A stretch of DNA of 64,000 nt from Paracoccaceae bacterium. GTDB lineage: Bacteria > Pseudomonadota > Alphaproteobacteria > Rhodobacterales > Rhodobacteraceae. The stretch's first letter is position 1, and each line of letters opens with the position of its first letter. A program made the position numbers and the translations under genes. The stretch covers positions 124,001-188,000 of the forward strand of contig JAMWZC010000005.1 in assembly GCA_024304985.1 (NCBI GenBank). Reading direction: 5' to 3'. The notes beneath the pieces were generated by a model, which was given only the letters and a program-made list of their open reading frames with translations, made no database searches and was not told the origin of the DNA. Positions 17,289-24,879 of this stretch are shown piece after piece.

Positions 17289-18863
17289 TTAGGATTTCTG
17301 GAACATGGCGAGCATGCGCCGTGTCACGAGGAAGCCACCCACGATGTTGATCGCGGCCATGAAGATGCCCAGCGCCGCCAACAGCGTGATCAGCATCGAG
17401 GACGACCCGATCTGGATCAGCGCGCCCAGAATGATGATGGACGAGATGGCATTGGTCACCGCCATGAGCGGCGTATGCAGGCTGTGCGCAACGTTCCAGA
17501 TCACCTGGAAGCCGATAAACACCGACAGCACGAAGACGATAAAATGCTGCATGAAGCTGGCCGGGGCCACCAGACCCACCGCCAGCAACAGCACAGCGCC
17601 GACGGCCAGCAGCGTCACCTGATTGCGGGTCTGCGCCTTGAAGGCGGCAACCTCGTTGGCGCGCTTCTCCTCGGGCGTCAGCTCCTTGGCCTTCTCCTTG
17701 GGTTTCTGCGCGGCAATCGCGGCCACCTTCGGCGGCGGCGGCGGGAAGGTCACGTCCTTGTTGAACGTCACGGTCGCGCCGCGGATCACGTCATCCTCCA
17801 TGTTGTGCACGATCTGCCCGTCCTTGCCGGGGGTCAGGTCGGTCATCATGTGGCGGATGTTCGTGGCATACAGCGTCGAGGATTGCGCGGCCATCCGGCT
17901 GGGGAAGTCGGTATAGCCGATGATCGTGACACCGTTTTCGGTGACGATCTTCTCGTCCATCTTGGTCAGCTTGCAGTTGCCGCCACGCTCGGCGGCCAGA
18001 TCCACGATCACGGAACCGGGCTTCATCGCCGCGACCATGTCGGGCGTCCACAGTTCGGGCGCCTCGCGGTTGGGGATCAGCGCGGTGGTAATCACGATAT
18101 CCATGTCCGGGGCCAGTTCGCGGAACTTGGCCAGCTGCGCCTCGCGGAATTCGGGGGAAGACGGGGCCGCATAGCCGCCCGTCGCCGCACCGTCCTGCAC
18201 CGCTTCGGCGAAATCCAGATAGACGAATTGCGCGCCCATGGATTCGACCTGCTCGGCCACTTCGGGGCGCACGTCGAAGGCATAGGTGATCGCACCAAGG
18301 CTGGTCGCCGTGCCGATGGCGGCAAGACCGGCCACCCCTGCACCCACAACCAGAACCTTGGCCGGGGGCACCTTGCCCGCCGCCGTGATCTGGCCGGTGA
18401 AGAAGCGGCCGAAATTGTTGCCCGCCTCGATCACCGCACGGTAGCCTGCGATATTCGCCATGGACGACAGCGCGTCCATCTTCTGCGCGCGGCTGATGCG
18501 CGGGACCATGTCCATCGCGATCACATTCGCCCCCTTGGCGGCGGCCTGCTTCATCAGCGTTTCATTGGCGACCGGATAGAAGAAGGAAATCAGGGTCTGT
18601 CCCTCGTTCAACTTCTTCACTTCCGCCTCGGAGGGCGGGCGCACCTTGGCCACCACATCGGCGGCCTTCCACAGGGCGGCAGCGGTCTTGACCACCTCGA
18701 CGCCCGCATCTGCATAGGCCTTGTCCGAGAAACCCGCAGCCATGCCGGCACCGGTTTCGATCACACAATCATAGCCCAGTTTCTGCAACTGAAGCGCCGA
18801 GTCAGGGGTCATGGCCACGCGGGCCTCACCCTCGAATATTTCCTTTGGCGTACCGATTTTCAC
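17289..18863 (-). CDS. pntA: NAD(P) transhydrogenase subunit alpha
   Basis: A 524-residue alpha subunit with NAD-binding domain I (MKIGTPKEIFEGEARVAMTPDS at the start, VVGAGVAGLAAIGTA as the Rossmann loop). Four hydrophobic C-terminal segments (about residues 415-515) belong to the membrane domain. This is the undivided arrangement, unlike alphaproteobacteria in which alpha is split into PntAA and PntAB. A Lys/Glu/Pro-rich linker (around residues 375-410) joins the two parts. It is first in a two-gene operon with pntB. The start agrees with homologues, which begin MKIG. Confidence 0.97.
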   Translation of the reverse strand: MKIGTPKEIFEGEARVAMTPDSALQLQKLGYDCVIETGAGMAAGFSDKAYADAGVEVVKTAAALWKAADVVAKVRPPSEAEVKKLNEGQTLISFFYPVANETLMKQAAAKGANVIAMDMVPRISRAQKMDALSSMANIAGYRAVIEAGNNFGRFFTGQITAAGKVPPAKVLVVGAGVAGLAAIGTATSLGAITYAFDVRPEVAEQVESMGAQFVYLDFAEAVQDGAATGGYAAPSSPEFREAQLAKFRELAPDMDIVITTALIPNREAPELWTPDMVAAMKPGSVIVDLAAERGGNCKLTKMDEKIVTENGVTIIGYTDFPSRMAAQSSTLYATNIRHMMTDLTPGKDGQIVHNMEDDVIRGATVTFNKDVTFPPPPPKVAAIAAQKPKEKAKELTPEEKRANEVAAFKAQTRNQVTLLAVGAVLLLAVGLVAPASFMQHFIVFVLSVFIGFQVIWNVAHSLHTPLMAVTNAISSIIILGALIQIGSSSMLITLLAALGIFMAAINIVGGFLVTRRMLAMFQKS

Positions 18864-18988
18864 GTCTCGCGTCCCCCTTTTCGCAGGTCTTGCTCCGGTC
18901 GCGCCGCAACCGGAAACTTGGTTATAGTGCGGCGCAACAATATTTCACAAGAAGATCGGTCCTGCGATGCACTTATTGCGCCGGACTG

Positions 18989-19471
18989 TCAAATCCATCG
19001 GCGGGTTTTCTGGCAATAGCGGGCAAAATCGGCCCGGAATTTGCGTCTGAGGCGGTTTTCCTCGGGGATCACGAAACGCTTTTCCAGTATCCACAGGAAT
19101 ACCGGCACCAATGGTAGCGCCAGCACGGCGTCAAAGCGCAGAATCAGCCCCGCCAGCACCAGAACATCGCCCAGATAGACAGGGTTGCGGGTCCGGCTGA
19201 AGATGCCCGACTGCACCAGTTTCGCCGCTTCAAGATGCGGAATGATCGTGGTGCGCGCCTTTCGCATCTCATGCACGGCCAGCACCATCAGGATCAGCCC
19301 GCCGCCCACCAGAAGGCCACCCGCGAAATCGGCCCAGGCCCCGCCAAAGGACAGCCCCGTCGGCGCGAAACGCGCCTGCGCCCAGGCCAGAGCGATCATC
19401 GCGGCCAGCCAGACGGGCGGCAGGTCAATCCATTTCAGCATGGTGCCAAAGGCGCGCGGGCCCCTTGTCAT
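18989..19471 (-). CDS. Isoprenylcysteine carboxyl methyltransferase-like membrane protein
   Basis: A 160-residue integral membrane protein of the ICMT/PEMT methyltransferase superfamily. The cofactor-binding motifs SRTRNPVYLGD and the C-terminal EENRLRRKFRADFARYCQKTRRW are well conserved. Four hydrophobic stretches occupy residues 15-135. Bacterial members methylate unknown lipids or small molecules, so the substrate cannot be named. It starts three bases after the stop of the MBL-fold gene and is probably its operon partner. Confidence 0.85.
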   Translation of the reverse strand: MTRGPRAFGTMLKWIDLPPVWLAAMIALAWAQARFAPTGLSFGGAWADFAGGLLVGGGLILMVLAVHEMRKARTTIIPHLEAAKLVQSGIFSRTRNPVYLGDVLVLAGLILRFDAVLALPLVPVFLWILEKRFVIPEENRLRRKFRADFARYCQKTRRWI

Positions 19472-19474
19472 GGC

Positions 19475-20428
19475 TCATTCGAACTCCATCTCCTCGAAGA
19501 CCCGGCCCGCGTTCTTGGTCGCCAGTTCCTCGAACGTGTCCAGATGCGTCCAGCGCTCCTGATCCACGTAATAGGCACTGGCCAGATCGCCACCCTCCTC
19601 GATATGAGCGCCAATCTTTTCACGCAGGTCCACAAGGTAATCCCGCGTATAGCGGCGCACCTGCGCCAGATTGGTCGGATGGCCATGGCCGGGGATCAGA
19701 TAGGTCGGGTTCAACGGCTCCAGCCCCGTCTCCCATGTCTCGATCCAGCACGAGGTGCAGGTATCGGCAAAGATCGGCGGCATGCGCTCGTGAAAGGCAA
19801 TGTCGCCCGCGATCATGATGTCCCACTGCGGAATCCAGACCTGCGTGTCACCGGGACCATGCGCCGGGCCAAGATGCAGCACCTCGAAGGCCACATCGCC
19901 CATGGTGAACGTGTGACGGTCCTCGAAGGACAGGTTCGGCACGGCGACGCGCGTGCCTTCTGCCCGGTCCTTGTTATAGCCCTGCATCCCGGCCAGGATC
20001 GCCCCGCCATGGGCCTCGACCTCGGCAATCGCGTCCACATGGGCCAGAATATCCACCCCCAGATCGGCCCAGTAGGAATTGCCCAGCATGGCATGGCCCT
20101 GCCCGTTTTCGTTGATCACCAACTTGACAGGCTGATCGGTGATCGCCTTGATCTCGTCATGCAGCGCGGCCGCCAGCCGGGCCGAGGCACCGCCATTGAC
20201 CACGACCACCCCGTCACCCGTCACGACAAAGGACAGGTTGTTGTTATGGCCCGCATTCTCATAGGTCGGCGGCGCGGTGGCCCCGATGGCCGACCACACA
20301 TGCGGGATCACCTCGACGGGCTTGTTGTAGAGCTCGGATTGCGGATACTTGTCCGCGATATCCTCGCTCGCCATCGCTTGTGCTGCCAACAGCGCCAGAA
20401 CGGCGGCTTGGATCATGCTCTGTCTCAT
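19475..20428 (-). CDS. Exported MBL-fold protein lacking the canonical metal motif
   Basis: From the ATG at 20428, preceded by GGGAGGGGAGA, the 317-residue protein begins MRQSMIQAAVLALLAAQAMA, a signal peptide. The body is a metallo-beta-lactamase fold of the SoxH/quinoprotein-associated hydrolase type. The metal motif HxHxDH is expected at residues 108-113 but reads N-G-Q-G-H-A (context INENGQGHAMLGN). Later ligand positions remain: His190 in GPAHGPGD, Asp209 in AGD, and His248 in PGHGH. The site-1 histidines are thus replaced by Asn and Gln. The longer open frame to 21004 runs antisense through the SDR gene and was rejected. The following ICMT-like gene is coupled. Confidence 0.85.
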   Translation of the reverse strand: MRQSMIQAAVLALLAAQAMASEDIADKYPQSELYNKPVEVIPHVWSAIGATAPPTYENAGHNNNLSFVVTGDGVVVVNGGASARLAAALHDEIKAITDQPVKLVINENGQGHAMLGNSYWADLGVDILAHVDAIAEVEAHGGAILAGMQGYNKDRAEGTRVAVPNLSFEDRHTFTMGDVAFEVLHLGPAHGPGDTQVWIPQWDIMIAGDIAFHERMPPIFADTCTSCWIETWETGLEPLNPTYLIPGHGHPTNLAQVRRYTRDYLVDLREKIGAHIEEGGDLASAYYVDQERWTHLDTFEELATKNAGRVFEEMEFE

Positions 20429-20570
20429 CGGGTCTCCCCTCCCTTGAATCTTGCTCGGATCACATTCACAGACACGAATGTCATTGTAAAGTGACCTTGC
20501 GGCGCGGGGCAGCCTGCCCCTTGCCACGCGCCACATGACACGTACTCTGCCCCCCGAAAGGGAGAACATC

Positions 20571-21332
20571 ATGATCCACACAGGCAAACACGCATTGGTC
20601 ACCGGCGGGGGAACGGGCATCGGCCTTGCCATCGCGCAGGCTTTGGCCGCCGAGGGCGCGCAGGTCACCATCACGGGCCGCCGCACCGATGTGCTGGAGG
20701 CGGCGGCGAAAGCCACGCCCGGCCTGCACCCGCTCGTCATGGACGTGATGGAAGAGGCGCAGATCGTGGACGGCATCAAACAAGCCGTCGCCGCGCGTGG
20801 TCCGATCCAGATCCTGATCGCCAATGCGGGGATTGCCGAGGGCAAGAGCCTGCAAAAGACCGAACTCGATTTCTGGCACCGCATCATGCGCACCAATCTG
20901 GACGGCGCTTTCCTGACCATCCGGGAAGCGATGCGCGGCATGCTGGGCACCGACTGGGGCCGCGTGATCGTGGTGTCCTCCCTCGCGGGACTGCGTGGCC
21001 TCAAGGGGGCGGGCGCCTATTCCGCGTCGAAACACGGCGTGATCGGCCTTGTCCGCTCTTATTCCGAGGAACACATGGGCGGCCCCATCACCTTCAACGC
21101 CCTCTGCCCCGGCTATGTGGAAACCGATATCGTCGCGCTGCAATCGGAATCCATCGCCAAACGCACCGGCATGACCGCCGAACAGGCGCGTCAGGCCATG
21201 GCCGACAGCAACCGCCACCGCCGCCTCATCGCGGTCGAGGAAGTGGCCACCGCCGCCCTGTGGCTCTGCCATCCGCTGTCAGGTTCGATCAACGCGCAAT
21301 GCATCGAAATGGCGGGCGGTCAGGTGCGCTGA
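20571..21332 (+). CDS. SDR family dehydrogenase, 3-hydroxybutyrate dehydrogenase-like
   Basis: A 253-residue classical short-chain dehydrogenase. It has the cofactor loop TGGGTGIG near residues 11-18, NAGIAEG, the catalytic Ser in IVVSSLAG and the Tyr-Lys pair in GAYSASKHG. NALCPGYVETDI and the overall pattern resemble 3-hydroxybutyrate or 3-hydroxyacyl dehydrogenases. The ATG at 20571 follows GGGAGAACATC; an upstream in-frame ATG at 20535 has no ribosome site. It lies 91 bases before kynureninase on the same strand, so a role in downstream aromatic or acyl-CoA catabolism is possible but unproven. Confidence 0.85.
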   Translation: MIHTGKHALVTGGGTGIGLAIAQALAAEGAQVTITGRRTDVLEAAAKATPGLHPLVMDVMEEAQIVDGIKQAVAARGPIQILIANAGIAEGKSLQKTELDFWHRIMRTNLDGAFLTIREAMRGMLGTDWGRVIVVSSLAGLRGLKGAGAYSASKHGVIGLVRSYSEEHMGGPITFNALCPGYVETDIVALQSESIAKRTGMTAEQARQAMADSNRHRRLIAVEEVATAALWLCHPLSGSINAQCIEMAGGQVR

Positions 21333-21423
21333 CCGGCCGGACTCCGGTTTTTCGGTGGACAAACCGGGGTGCACCGCCTATCCCGGAGAAATGCTTTAAG
21401 CCTAAAATAGTTTCGAGGCCACC

Positions 21424-22617
21424 ATGACCGATTTCGCCGAGACCAAGGCCATGTTCCATCTGCCGGAAGGCATGATCTATCTGGACGGCAACTCGCTGGG
21501 CCCGCTGCCGCGCAAAGCCGCCGCGCAGGTCAGCCGCGTCATCGACAAGGAATGGGGCGAGATGCTGATCACCGGCTGGAACAAGGCCGGATGGATGGAC
21601 CAGCCCACCCGTGTGGGCGACCGCATCGCCCGCCTGATCGGGGCGGAACCGGGCCATGTGGTGATGGGCGACACGCTCTCGATCAAGGTCTATCAGGCGC
21701 TTGCCTCGGCGCTGGAGATGCGCCCCGACCGTCGCGTGATCCTGTCCGACAGCGGCAATTTCCCCTCGGACCTCTACATGGCCGAAGGGCTGATCGCGTC
21801 ACTGGGCCGAGGCTATGAGTTGCGCGTCGTCGCGCCCGAGGACGTGGCGGACAACATCACCGACGCGGTCGCCGTGACCCTGATCACCGAGGTCGATTAC
21901 CGCACGGGCCGCAAGCATGATATGGCCGACCTGACCGCCCGCGCCCATGCCGCAGGTGCGCTCACGATCTGGGATCTGGCGCATAGCGCGGGTGCGCTGC
22001 CCGTCGATCTGGCCGGATGCGGCGCGGATTTCGCGGTGGGCTGCACCTACAAATACCTCAACGGTGGCCCTGGTGCCCCCGCCTTCATCTATGTCGCCCC
22101 CCGCCATGCCGATACCGCCCGCCCCGCCCTGTCGGGCTGGCTGGGTCACGAGGCACCCTTCGCCTTCGCCACCTCCTACCGCCCCGGTTCGGGCATCGAG
22201 CGGATGCGTGTGGGCACACCCCCGGTGATCGCGCTGGCCGCACTGGAAGCCGCGATGGACATCTGGGACATGACGACCATGCACGACATCCGTGCCGCCT
22301 CCGTCGCGCTGACCGAGCAATTCATCAAGGGGATCGAGGCCACCTGCCCCATGCTGACACTGGCCAGCCCGCGCGACGCGTCCCAGCGCGGCAGCCAGGT
22401 CTCCTTCCGCTTTGCCGATGGCTATGCCGCGATTCAGGCCCTGATCGCGCGCGGCGTCATCGGCGATTTCCGCGCGCCCGACATCATGCGCTTCGGCTTC
22501 ACGCCGCTCTTCATCGACGAGGGCGATGTGAACAAGGCCATCAACATCATCGCCGATGTGATGACCAACAGCCTGTGGGACCGGCCCGAATACAAGACCC
22601 GCGCCCGCGTGACCTGA
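21424..22617 (+). CDS. kynU: Kynureninase
   Basis: This PLP enzyme cleaves kynurenine to anthranilate and alanine. The 397-residue protein contains YLDGNSLGPLP near the start, ITGWNKAGWMDQP, the aspartate in WDLAHSAGALPVDL and the PLP-lysine block FAVGCTYKYLNGGPGAPAF. It ends near FGFTPLFIDEGDV, as in characterised kynureninases. The stop TGA overlaps an ATG (TGATG at 22615-22619) that opens a 33-codon frame of doubtful reality. Together with tryptophan dioxygenase downstream it forms a tryptophan-to-anthranilate route; the arylformamidase for the middle step is not in the window. Confidence 0.96.
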   Translation: MTDFAETKAMFHLPEGMIYLDGNSLGPLPRKAAAQVSRVIDKEWGEMLITGWNKAGWMDQPTRVGDRIARLIGAEPGHVVMGDTLSIKVYQALASALEMRPDRRVILSDSGNFPSDLYMAEGLIASLGRGYELRVVAPEDVADNITDAVAVTLITEVDYRTGRKHDMADLTARAHAAGALTIWDLAHSAGALPVDLAGCGADFAVGCTYKYLNGGPGAPAFIYVAPRHADTARPALSGWLGHEAPFAFATSYRPGSGIERMRVGTPPVIALAALEAAMDIWDMTTMHDIRAASVALTEQFIKGIEATCPMLTLASPRDASQRGSQVSFRFADGYAAIQALIARGVIGDFRAPDIMRFGFTPLFIDEGDVNKAINIIADVMTNSLWDRPEYKTRARVT

Positions 22618-22732
22618 TGTCCATGCGCGCCGCCACCGAAAGCCTGCCCCTCTGCCGCCCTGCGGGCTGGGCCGCTCTCTGGCGGCGGCTGGCCAATTGC
22701 GCGGCGCTGAACGCCTGACCCTCGACCTGCTG

Positions 22733-22755
22733 TTTCTTCTTGCTTCAAATATCCA
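22733..22755 (-). repeat. Dispersed TATTT/GCAAGA element, copy a
   Basis: Read on the minus strand this is TGGATATTTGAAGC followed by AAGAAGAAA. It shares TATTT, four bases, GCAAGA, one base, GAA with five other intergenic copies. It lies between kynU and kynA. Confidence 0.7.
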
Positions 22756-22802
22756 TTGCGACGCCCAATCCACAGCGCCGCGCAGCAGAACCAGAGGCCA
22801 CC

Positions 22803-23639
22803 ATGACCCAGACCCCCTACGATCCCGCCGCCGAGGGTGCGCAGATGTCCTTCGACGGGCGCATGTCCTATGGCGATTACCTGTCGCTGGACCTGATCCT
22901 GAACGCGCAGAAGACATGGACCGACACCCATGACGAGATGCTGTTCATCATCCAGCACCAGACCTCCGAACTCTGGATGCGCCTTGCCATCCACGAGATC
23001 GCCGCCGCCCGCACCGCGCTGCAAGCCGGCCAGTTGCGCCCCGCCTTCAAGATGCTGGCCCGCGTCGCGCGCATCTTCGAACAGCTCAACAACGCCTGGG
23101 ACGTGCTGCGCACCATGACACCCAGCGACTATACCGCCTTCCGTGATGCGCTTGGGCAATCCTCGGGCTTTCAGTCGCATCAATACCGCCAGATCGAATT
23201 CATGCTGGGCAATCGCAACCACGCCATGCTGCGCCCCCATGCGCATCGCCCCGCCATTCTGGCCCTGCTCGAGGAAGAGCTGCGCCAGCCCTCCCTCTAT
23301 GACGTGGCGCTGCGCCTGCTGCACCAGACCGTGCCGCTGCCGGATGACGTGCTGAACCGCGACATCAGGCAAAGCCATACCCCCTCCGAGGCCGTCAAAC
23401 AGGCCTGGATCACCGTCTACCGCGCGCCACAGACCCATTGGGAGCTGTATGAGCTGGCCGAGAAGCTGATGGATTTCGAGGATTACTTCCGCCGCTGGCG
23501 CTTCAATCACGTGACCACGGTCGAACGCGTGATCGGCTTCAAGCGCGGCACCGGCGGCACCGGCGGGGTCAGCTACCTCAAGCGGATGCTCGAGGTGGAA
23601 CTGTTCCCCGAGCTTTGGCACCTGCGCACCGATCTGTGA
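22803..23639 (+). CDS. kynA: Tryptophan 2,3-dioxygenase
   Basis: This haem enzyme oxidises tryptophan to N-formylkynurenine. The 278-residue chain (ATG at 22803 after an AGAGG-like tract) contains the substrate-pocket histidine in [11 protein letters not shown] (His52). The haem-ligand histidine lies in [17 protein letters not shown] (about His236), followed by [14 protein letters not shown]. Length and motifs are those of bacterial KynA. The longer frame to 22740 adds residues that overlap the repeat element and was not used. The order kynU then kynA is the reverse of the pathway order. Confidence 0.96.
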   Translation: MTQTPYDPAAEGAQMSFDGRMSYGDYLSLDLILNAQKTWTDTHDEMLFIIQHQTSELWMRLAIHEIAAARTALQAGQLRPAFKMLARVARIFEQLNNAWDVLRTMTPSDYTAFRDALGQSSGFQSHQYRQIEFMLGNRNHAMLRPHAHRPAILALLEEELRQPSLYDVALRLLHQTVPLPDDVLNRDIRQSHTPSEAVKQAWITVYRAPQTHWELYELAEKLMDFEDYFRRWRFNHVTTVERVIGFKRGTGGTGGVSYLKRMLEVELFPELWHLRTDL

Positions 23640-23666
23640 CGGACGGCGCTGTGGCCCGGTCCGGAT

Positions 23667-23689
23667 TGGATATTTGAGGCAAGAAGAGG
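23667..23689 (+). repeat. Dispersed TATTT/GCAAGA element, copy b
   Basis: TGGATATTTGAGGC followed by AAGAAGAGG. It lies between the convergent kynA and tetR-type genes, 27 bases after the kynA stop. Confidence 0.7.
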
Positions 23690-23698
23690 CAGGCCTGT

Positions 23699-24304
23699 TC
23701 AGCGCGGCTCAAGGGCGCGGGCGAATACCCCGGCCAGAAGAGCTGCGGCCGCGCGATAGGCGGCAGGGGTCGGCACCGGCGTCTTCAACCCCTGCAACGC
23801 CGCCAGCATGGTTGCGGCCAGCACGGCCGGGTCATTCTCGCTGACGGCAAGGCTGATCTGCCCGGCAGCCGCCTTTTCGCGCAACCAGCCCGCATAGACC
23901 GCGACCAGCCGCGCCTCGCCCGCCTGCGCGATATCGGCGCCATGGGCATATTTGGTATCCAGCAACTCGTCGCCATGCGGCGAGGACAATAGCGCCTCGA
24001 AGATCTGCCCTGCCTGAGCCTCAAAGGCCCGTGCAAGAGCCTCGGCGATGGGCAGGTCCTGGGTCAGGACGCCTTCGACCTGCGCGACAGCATCGTCATA
24101 GTAGAACTGGGTCAAGGAGCGGAAGATATCCTCCTTGTTGCGATAATGCAGATAGAGCGCGGCCCGCGACATGCCCGCCCCGCGGGCGATGTCCTCCATC
24201 GAGGTCCGCCGGAACCCATAGCTGGAAAAGGCCTCGAACGCGGCCTTGAGGATCGCCTTCTGGCGCGGGTCCTGGGTGAATGGGCTGTCTGTCTGCTCTG
24301 GCAT
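23699..24304 (-). CDS. TetR family transcriptional regulator
   Basis: A 201-residue regulator with an N-terminal TetR DNA-binding domain: ILKAAFEAFSSYGFRRTSMEDIARGAGMSRAALYLHYRNKEDIF at residues about 17-60. The variable C-terminal part gives no ligand clue. Start chosen at MPEQTD (24304); an ATG three codons upstream (24313) is equally possible. The much longer frame to 24847 is antisense to the next gene. It is divergent from the molybdenum hydroxylase genes, and an inverted repeat lies between them, so it probably represses that pair and itself. Confidence 0.92.
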   Translation of the reverse strand: MPEQTDSPFTQDPRQKAILKAAFEAFSSYGFRRTSMEDIARGAGMSRAALYLHYRNKEDIFRSLTQFYYDDAVAQVEGVLTQDLPIAEALARAFEAQAGQIFEALLSSPHGDELLDTKYAHGADIAQAGEARLVAVYAGWLREKAAAGQISLAVSENDPAVLAATMLAALQGLKTPVPTPAAYRAAAALLAGVFARALEPR

Positions 24305-24334
24305 GCTGACCATGTGACAGAATTGATCCATTTC

Positions 24335-24353
24335 GTCAATTTGCCAGATTGAC
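24335..24353. promoter_or_regulatory. Probable TetR operator
   Basis: GTCAAT and ATTGAC flank a 7-base spacer. Related TGACA/TGTCA strings (TGACAAACTGACA, TTTGTCAGA) follow up to about 24382. The site sits between the divergent tetR-type and hydroxylase genes, where an autoregulated TetR operator is expected. Confidence 0.6.
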
Positions 24354-24412
24354 AAACTGACATATCTCGCCCACTTTGTCAGAACACAGCCTTTCCAGCC
24401 CGGAGCGACCCC

Positions 24413-24877
24413 ATGGCCACGACACTGACCATCAACGGAACCGACCATAGCGTCGACCTGCCGCCCGAGGTGCCCCTGCTGTGGGTGCTGCGCGACGAGA
24501 TCGGGCTGACCGGCACGAAATTCGGCTGCGGCGTGGCCGCCTGCGGGGCCTGCACCGTGCAGATCGACGGGCAGGCCGTGCGCTCGTGCCAGGTGGCGCT
24601 GGGGGATGTCTGGGGCAATGTCACCACGATCGAAGGGCTGGGCACGCCGGACGCGATGCACGCGCTGCAACAGGCCTGGGTCACGCATCAGGTGGCGCAA
24701 TGCGGCTATTGTCAGTCGGGACAGATCATGCAGGCCGCCAGCCTGCTGACCGAAACACCCGAACCCACCGATGACGACATCGACGCCGCCATGCAGGGCA
24801 ATCTCTGCCGCTGCGGCACCTATCCCCGTATCCGCGCCGCGATCCATGACGCCGCCCGCGCGCTCAAGGAGGCGTGA
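24413..24877 (+). CDS. 2Fe-2S subunit of a molybdenum hydroxylase (IorA-like)
   Basis: The 154-residue protein carries both 2Fe-2S clusters of the xanthine oxidase family. The plant-ferredoxin cluster is in [16 protein letters not shown] with a distal Cys, and the second is in [12 protein letters not shown] and [12 protein letters not shown]. It should pass electrons from the molybdenum subunit encoded next. The pair resembles isoquinoline 1-oxidoreductase or aldehyde dehydrogenase IorAB. Its stop codon ends two bases before the next gene's ATG, so translation is likely coupled. No FAD subunit is adjacent, as usual for this two-subunit group. Confidence 0.94.
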   Translation: MATTLTINGTDHSVDLPPEVPLLWVLRDEIGLTGTKFGCGVAACGACTVQIDGQAVRSCQVALGDVWGNVTTIEGLGTPDAMHALQQAWVTHQVAQCGYCQSGQIMQAASLLTETPEPTDDDIDAAMQGNLCRCGTYPRIRAAIHDAARALKEA

Positions 24878-24879
24878 GC

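Noticed and set aside
15717-19019. 1100-codon open frame on the plus strand
   Set aside because: It lies antisense to pntB and pntA, which are certain. The His/Arg/Gln/Asp-rich translation is the usual shadow of a GC-rich gene read in reverse.
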